From Streptomyces erythrochromogenes (GTDB taxonomy: Bacteria > Actinomycetota > Actinomycetes > Streptomycetales > Streptomycetaceae), in assembly GCF_036170895.1 (NCBI RefSeq), contig NZ_CP108036.1:4154001-4218000 (forward strand): DNA of 64,000 nt, in the 5' to 3' direction. The position numbers and the translations under genes were made by a program. Shown piece after piece: positions 59,720 to 64,000 of this stretch. Numbering within the stretch: the stretch's first letter is position 1; each line of letters starts with the position of its first letter. The notes below the pieces were generated by a model that saw only the letters and a program-made list of their open reading frames with translations, ran no database searches and had not been told where the DNA came from.

Positions 59720-60372
59720 AGAAACAAGCCGGTCAGCTGCTCGGCGATCCCGCCCGGCAGCAGGTTCCGGGACCGGGGGCCCGCCGCCACGAGGACCGCG
59801 TCACCGCGCAGCACTTGACCGTCCACCAGGCGTACGGTGCCGCTCTCGCAGTCGACGGCGGTCACGGCACGGCGCTCGACCAGCTCGGTGCCGCGCTGCC
59901 ACTTCAGCCAGCCGGCGCAGGCGGCGAGGACCCGTTCGGCGAGCAGGACGCCCGCCTCCTCCTCCAGTACCGCGCCGAGGTCCCCGGCCAGGTGCAGGTG
60001 CGGATAGCGGTGGGACAGGCCGGCCGCCGTGAGCTCCCTGGCGGTGCCCCCGGCGTACTCGACCAGGGCCGCGCCGTCAGCCGCCGCCGCGGGCGGCAGC
60101 ACGGTGAGCGCTCCGACCTGCTCGTAGAAGCGCGTCAGGAGCAGCTCTTCCAATGCGGCCCAGCGGTGGTGCGCACGCAGCGCCGCCCCCGTGGCCGCCG
60201 GGTCCGCCGGATGCAGGGCCCGCAGGATCCGGGGCCGGCCGGCGGAGCCGGCTCTGCCGTGCGCACCGGAGCCCTGGTCCACTACCGTGACCCGGTGTCC
60301 GTCGAGCACGCACTCGACTGCGGTGAGCAGGGCGGTCACACCGCCGCCCACCACCGTCACCCTCGCCGGCAT
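59720..60372 (-). pseudogene. FAD-dependent oxidoreductase (DAO type), 3'-truncated
   Basis: From ATG 60372 (GGGAGGCG upstream) the protein begins ARVTVVGGGVTALLTAVECVLDGHRVTVVDQG, a perfect FAD-binding Rossmann start, and runs for about 218 residues to LLPGGIAEQLTGL, where it stops matching and the SARP fragment begins. About half of a DAO-type enzyme is missing. The frame stays open and fuses by accident to the later SARP frame, so a hybrid protein could be made. Confidence 0.72.
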
Positions 60373-60720
60373 GACACGCCTCCCGTCCGTCCTCAGACCT
60401 CGGCCGGGACCGGCTCCGCGGCGATCGTGGACGGATGACGGGCTCATTGCACACCGGCGCCCGGTTGCCCGGAAGGCGTTCCGGCCCCGGACAATCAACT
60501 CCGGCGCGGGCCGGGCCGGCAGGCCGAGCGGCGCCGGCACCCGGGACTGCACCGCTGGCTCCCGCCCGGGGCCTCCGGGGGCACCTCGGGGAGGAACGGC
60601 CGGGCAAACCTTCGATACCCGCGAGCCACCGCCCGCCGAACGGCCGGGCACGCACCCGCGGCCGGGCATGAAAAAATGCCCCCCGAGCAACGTTTCCGCA
60701 GGTCGGAGGGCATTTCGATG
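60373..60720. other. Intergenic region (348 bp) without a convincing gene
   Basis: Contains a short plus-strand ORF at 60435-60671 (78 codons, Arg/Pro/Ala-rich) that looks like GC noise, and the terminator of tRNA-Ala at its right end. No other structure was seen. Confidence 0.55.
60670..60717 (-). terminator. tRNA-Ala terminator
   Basis: On the minus strand AAATGCCCTCCGA pairs with TCGGGGGGCATTT and is followed by a T-run, directly after the tRNA. Confidence 0.85.
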
Positions 60721-60793
60721 TGGAGCCTAGGAGATTCGAACTCCTGACATCTGCCTTGCAAAGGCAGCGCTCTACCAACTGAGCTAAGGCCCC
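60721..60793 (-). tRNA. tRNA-Ala (anticodon TGC)
   Basis: 73 nt. Acceptor GGGGCCT/AGGCTCC with the alanine identity pair G3-U70, discriminator A; D-arm AGCTCAGTTGGTAGAGC; anticodon stem CTGCC/GGCAG around TTTGCAA; T-arm with GTTCGAATC. CCA is not encoded. Confidence 0.96.
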
Positions 60794-60955
60794 GTGGAAC
60801 TGGACGCACCGGTCCCGCGTGAGGGATGTGGTCGTTCCGCAGAACAGAGTACCGGGTTTACCCCCTCATCTCGCAAAATGATAGGGACTCCCGCCCTGCG
60901 ACCACTCTCCGTAAGATGCTCGCGAGGTTCGCACCAGCGAAGGGGAGTAGTAAGA

Positions 60956-61504
60956 GTGGACGCAGTGCAGCAAGAGGCCACGGCCAGAGCCAGAGAGCTT
61001 CAGCGCAGCTGGTACGGAGAGCCGTTGGGAGCGCTCTTCCGCAGGCTCATAGACGACCTCGGCCTGAATCAGGCCAGGCTCGCGGCCGTACTCGGTCTGT
61101 CGGCGCCCATGCTGTCCCAGCTGATGAGCGGCCAGCGCGCCAAGATCGGCAACCCTGCCGTGGTCCAGCGCGTCCAGGCCCTCCAGGACCTCGCCGGACA
61201 GGTGGCCGACGGCAGTGTCAGCGCGGCGGAGGCGGCCGACCGGATGGACGAGATCAAGAAGACCCAGGGAGGATCCGTCCTCAGCAGCAGCGGCCAGACC
61301 ACCACCGGTTCCGGCGCACCCACCGTCAAGCGCGTGGTCCGCGAGATCCAGTCGCTGCTGCGCTCCGTCTCCGCGGCCGGCGACATCATCGACGCGGCGA
61401 ACAGCCTCGCCCCCAGCCATCCGGAACTGGCAGAGTTCCTCCGGGTGTACGGAGCGGGCCGCACCGCGGACGCGGTCGCGCACTACGAGGCGCACCAGAA
61501 CTGA
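60956..61504 (+). CDS. XRE-type helix-turn-helix regulator
   Basis: 182 residues from GTG 60956 (AGGGGAG upstream). Helix-turn-helix at residues 25-55: RRLIDDLGLNQARLAAVLGLSAPMLSQLMSGQRAKIGNP (in parts). The rest is helical (QRVQALQDLAGQV; VKRVVREIQSLLRSV) with a Ser/Thr/Gly linker in the middle. It lies 44 bp before a Ser/Thr kinase gene on the same strand, and the Thr-rich linker (SSSGQTTTGSG) is a possible phosphorylation site, so the pair may form a signalling unit. Confidence 0.85.
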   Translation: MDAVQQEATARARELQRSWYGEPLGALFRRLIDDLGLNQARLAAVLGLSAPMLSQLMSGQRAKIGNPAVVQRVQALQDLAGQVADGSVSAAEAADRMDEIKKTQGGSVLSSSGQTTTGSGAPTVKRVVREIQSLLRSVSAAGDIIDAANSLAPSHPELAEFLRVYGAGRTADAVAHYEAHQN

Positions 61505-61548
61505 CACGCACGACGGCGGACAACGGGTGACGGGGGACGGGCGCAGCG

Positions 61549-62871
61549 ATGGGTGAGGTCTTCGCCGGCCGGTACGAGCTGATCGATCCGATCGGACGCG
61601 GGGGCGCGGGTGCCGTGTGGCGGGCCTGGGACCACCGCCGTCGCCGCTACGTCGCCGCGAAGGTCCTCCTGCAGAGCGACGCCCACACGCTGCTGCGGTT
61701 CGTACGGGAGCAGGCGCTGCGGATCGACCACCCGCACGTACTGGCTCCCGCCAGCTGGGCGGCCGACGACGACAAGGTCCTCTTCACCATGGACCTGGTC
61801 GGCGGGGGCTCCCTCGGCCACGTGATCGGGGACTACGGGCCCCTCCCGCCCCGCTTCGTGTGCACGCTGCTCGACCAGCTCCTGTCGGGCCTGGCGGCCG
61901 TGCACGCGGAAGGCGTCGTGCACCGCGACATCAAACCGGCCAACATCCTGATGGAGGCCACCGGAAGCGGGCGGCCGCACCTGCGGCTGTCCGACTTCGG
62001 CATCTCCATGCGCAAGGGCGAGCCCCGTCTGACCGAGACCGACTACGTGGTCGGCACGCCGGGCTATTTCGCACCGGAGCAACTGATGGGGGCGGAGCCC
62101 GACTTCGCAGCCGACCTCTTCGCCGTGGGGCTGGTCGCGCTGTACCTCCTCCAGGGCAGCAAGCCCGACTCCCGGGCACTGGTGGAGCACTTCCTCACCC
62201 ACGGGACCCCGGACGCCCCGCAAGGCGTCCCCGGCCCGCTCTGGGACGTCGTCGCGAACCTCCTGCAGCCCGACCCCCAGAACCGCTTCCGGACGGCCAC
62301 AGGGGCGCGCAAGGCCCTTGCCGGGGCCGTTGAACTGCTGCCCCCGCCCGCCCCGGACGAGGATCCGGTGGAGGTGTTCGACCAACTCGGTCCGCTCCCG
62401 CCCGGATTCGGCCCCGACGGCCCGACGGGCACCGCCCCGTCCGCGCCCGCCGCAGAGCCGGCCGCGGCTTCCGGGGCGCCCGCGCAGCCGTCCACGGCGG
62501 GCGGTGCCGGGTCCGGCGGACCGTCCGTCACCCTGGCCGCGGAGCCCGCGCGCACCGACCCCCGCGGCGCTTCCGCCACGGTGCCCCCGGTCCCGCAGCA
62601 GGCGGCTCCCGCCGCGGTCCACGCGCCCTCGTACGGGCCCTCGTACGGGCCCTCGTACGGCCCTTCGGAGACGGGCAGCTTCCACCTGCCCCCGCCGGCC
62701 GCGCCCGCGGCACCGGGGGCTGCCACCGCGGCGGTCCCGGCCGTCCCCGCGGCCGCGCCGGTCGGCAGGCGCGGCGCCATCGCCCCGCCCCCGCCGAAGG
62801 CGGTCGCCTCGCTGCTCGCGGCGGCGCTGCTGTGCTTCGCGGTCGGCGTCTGGGCCCTCACGCAGCTGTAG
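61549..62871 (+). CDS. Tail-anchored Ser/Thr protein kinase
   Basis: 440 residues. Kinase domain residues 8-270: GRGGAGAVWRAWD, Lys38 in VAAKVL, HRDIKPAN (Asp127), SDFGISM (149-151), activation loop TETDYVVGTPGYFAPEQ, which lacks the TQT pair of PknB-type kinases. A long Pro/Ala-rich linker with three 12-bp DNA repeats (62626-62661, coding SYGP) leads to a transmembrane helix at the very C-terminus (VASLLAAALLCFAVGVWALTQL), so no sensor domain is outside. The linker probably acts as a spacer. Confidence 0.9.
   Translation: MGEVFAGRYELIDPIGRGGAGAVWRAWDHRRRRYVAAKVLLQSDAHTLLRFVREQALRIDHPHVLAPASWAADDDKVLFTMDLVGGGSLGHVIGDYGPLPPRFVCTLLDQLLSGLAAVHAEGVVHRDIKPANILMEATGSGRPHLRLSDFGISMRKGEPRLTETDYVVGTPGYFAPEQLMGAEPDFAADLFAVGLVALYLLQGSKPDSRALVEHFLTHGTPDAPQGVPGPLWDVVANLLQPDPQNRFRTATGARKALAGAVELLPPPAPDEDPVEVFDQLGPLPPGFGPDGPTGTAPSAPAAEPAAASGAPAQPSTAGGAGSGGPSVTLAAEPARTDPRGASATVPPVPQQAAPAAVHAPSYGPSYGPSYGPSETGSFHLPPPAAPAAPGAATAAVPAVPAAAPVGRRGAIAPPPPKAVASLLAAALLCFAVGVWALTQL
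62626..62661 (+). repeat. Three tandem 12-bp repeats in the kinase linker
   Basis: CCCTCGTACGGG occurs three times in tandem (the last with one change), coding for SYGP units. Confidence 0.9.
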
Positions 62872-64000
62872 TGCCGCGCCCCCGCCGGCCGAGCAGGACC
62901 CAGCCGCCCAGCACCGCCAGCAGCAGCGTCCCGGCGCCGAAGCCGGCGCCCGCCACGACGCGCATCAGCGACCGGGTCCCGGCCGCCTCGGCGGCCTCCG
63001 GGGCCGTGAGCCCCTCCCGCGCCGCCGCCCGGTCCTCGGCCCCGACGCCGAAGCCGCCCGCGGCCGGATCCTCCTTGTACGCGGGCCCCTTGGCCGGGGT
63101 GCCGGTGACCTCCACGCGCAGGGTCAGCGGGACGGGTACCGCGTCCTCGGTGAAGTCGGCGACCTTCGCACCCATCGTCACGGCGACGTAGTACCAGCCC
63201 GCGACGCTCACGGGCTGGGTCTCGCGGTCACCGGAGAAACGGTTCCCGTAGTCGACCGGAGGGGTCTTCTCCAGGGTGACCCCGGCCTGCACGCCGTCGT
63301 AGGACACGCCCTTGCCCGAGACCGGGCTCCGGAACGGGGTGTAGAGGGTGACGCTGAGCCCGCCCGACGCGGAGGTGAAGTCCTTGGTCCTCTTCGCGGC
63401 GGAGAGCTCGGCGCCCAGGCCGAGCCGCTGCCCCCAGTCCAGCGGGACGCGGTACCAGCGGGTCTGCCCCGGCCTCATCTCGTCGCGCCACACGCCGGCG
63501 CCCAGGGCCCGTGCGTCGTTGAAGCCGGTTCCGCCGGCCCGGCCCACCGCCTCGGTGCCGGGCAGGGACGGGGCTCCCGTGGGCCAGCCGCTGGGCGCGG
63601 TGGTGGGGGCGCCCGGTCCGCGGCCCGGTTCGCGCTGGACCTTGAGTTCGAGCGGCCAGGGGCTCTGGTCGGAGCTCTTGGCCGAAGTCCGGGTGACCTT
63701 CGCGTAGTACACGCCGGCGGGCGCGCACTCGTCGTCCTCGGCCCCCCAGCGGACCCCGGCGGCGGCGAGGGGCACCGCGTCGTAGCCGAAGGTCGCCCGG
63801 CCCGTGCTCGCCCGGCAGGAGCGCCCGGCGGTGGTCATCAGCTCCACCTCGACGCCGTCGCTGCCGGAGACCTTGGCGCCCGCCGGGGGCCGGAGCACGG
63901 CGGACACGTAGGCGTTGGAGCCGTCCTGCTGCAGGACGAGCCGGTAGACGCGCTCCCCGGGCCCGATGGTGTCCTCGTAGGTGTTCCCGGCCTCGATGAG
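62858..64000 (-). CDS. Membrane-anchored secreted protein of unknown function, 5' end outside the window
   Basis: At least 380 residues; the frame is open to the window edge on the minus strand, with no stop, so the N-terminus is missing. The outside part is beta-rich with repeats of YYAKV, YYVAV and LTLRVEV strands and a Gly/Thr-rich linker, and the C-terminus has a transmembrane helix (VVAGAGFGAGTLLLAVLGGWVLLG) followed by RRGRG. It overlaps the kinase stop by 14 bp tail to tail. The repeated 'pre-peptidase'-like strands suggest a carbohydrate- or wall-binding surface protein; no enzyme motif was seen. Confidence 0.65.
   Translation of the reverse strand, partial: LIEAGNTYEDTIGPGERVYRLVLQQDGSNAYVSAVLRPPAGAKVSGSDGVEVELMTTAGRSCRASTGRATFGYDAVPLAAAGVRWGAEDDECAPAGVYYAKVTRTSAKSSDQSPWPLELKVQREPGRGPGAPTTAPSGWPTGAPSLPGTEAVGRAGGTGFNDARALGAGVWRDEMRPGQTRWYRVPLDWGQRLGLGAELSAAKRTKDFTSASGGLSVTLYTPFRSPVSGKGVSYDGVQAGVTLEKTPPVDYGNRFSGDRETQPVSVAGWYYVAVTMGAKVADFTEDAVPVPLTLRVEVTGTPAKGPAYKEDPAAGGFGVGAEDRAAAREGLTAPEAAEAAGTRSLMRVVAGAGFGAGTLLLAVLGGWVLLGRRGRGTTAA

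Noticed and set aside
60435..60671. 78-codon plus-strand ORF near tRNA-Ala
   Set aside because: Arg/Pro/Ala composition without pattern, no Shine-Dalgarno; it overlaps nothing useful and ends at the tRNA terminator.
59083..60690. 535-codon minus-strand ORF as a single real gene
   Set aside because: It joins an FAD-binding domain, an unrelated frame and a SARP activator half. The pieces belong to different families and the SARP start is in another frame, so it is treated as pseudogene remnants.
1..64000. CRISPR arrays, prophage, transposases, riboswitches, rRNA
   Set aside because: No regularly spaced repeats, integrase/transposase motifs, rRNA sequence or convincing riboswitch structure were seen.

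Overview
The window is about 72% G+C with almost every base in one coding strand or the other, many GTG starts, ATGA/GTGA/TGATG stop-start overlaps, and long chance ORFs antisense to real genes. This is the pattern of a Streptomyces chromosome. Several signs put it in the replication-origin half of the chromosome core: two perfect parS (ParB) sites at 18526 and 38045, perfect DnaA boxes at 24317, 27079, 55192 and 55235, and the ancestral actinobacterial origin-proximal gene string ppiA-crgA-DUF881-pabA-pknB-pbpA-rodA-PP2C-fhaB-fhaA-tRNA-Leu. No oriC, dnaA or parAB is inside the window. I saw no prophage, insertion sequence, integrase, CRISPR array or rRNA.

Left part (1-16 kb). A partial unknown gene and a GNAT acetyltransferase precede a complete branched-chain (or related) 2-oxoacid dehydrogenase operon on the minus strand (E1alpha, E1beta, E2; 1870-5484). 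Divergent from it is a DosR/DevR-like response regulator, followed by a small flavin/PPOX-fold protein with a DosR-box-like palindrome in front of it. Two divergent membrane Ser/Thr kinases follow. Next come a secreted or membrane protein, a PadR-ABC ATPase-FtsX permease operon driven by what looks like a leaderless promoter with a built-in operator, and a bacterial proteasome activator (Bpa).

Middle part (16-42 kb). mobA-moeA (molybdenum cofactor) run into a K+ channel/RCK gene whose start codon lies inside a parS site. A quinone oxidoreductase is followed by a second 2-oxoacid dehydrogenase operon with its divergent Lrp/AsnC regulator (bkdR-like). A phenylacetate catabolism block follows: a TetR regulator (PaaR-like), a 3-hydroxyacyl-CoA dehydrogenase, paaN and paaABCDE. 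Three near-identical 14-bp palindromes lie in front of the bkd operon, between the dehydrogenase and paaN, and in front of paaA, and suggest one TetR regulon. Interleaved are TrmH, an HTTM/DUF5819 membrane pair, an acyl-CoA dehydrogenase, a rhodanese, a J-domain protein, a DUF2252 protein and a two-component system whose kinase has an unusual C-terminal transmembrane and extracytoplasmic domain.

Right part (42-64 kb). tRNA-Leu is followed by the cell-growth signalling operon fhaA-fhaB-PP2C-rodA-pbpA-pknB. Facing it on the minus strand is a run of DUF881, three class E sortases, a small membrane protein and pabA, and then crgA, rhomboid protease and peptidyl-prolyl isomerase. A pair of inverted DnaA boxes lies between the convergent crgA and rhomboid genes. 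After DUF5324 and LysM proteins there is a decayed patch (58.5-60.4 kb) holding three truncated genes: an ATP-grasp enzyme, a SARP regulator with a frameshift, and an FAD oxidoreductase. The window ends with tRNA-Ala, an XRE regulator, a tail-anchored Ser/Thr kinase and a partial membrane protein.

All homology calls come from reading motifs by eye; no search was run.
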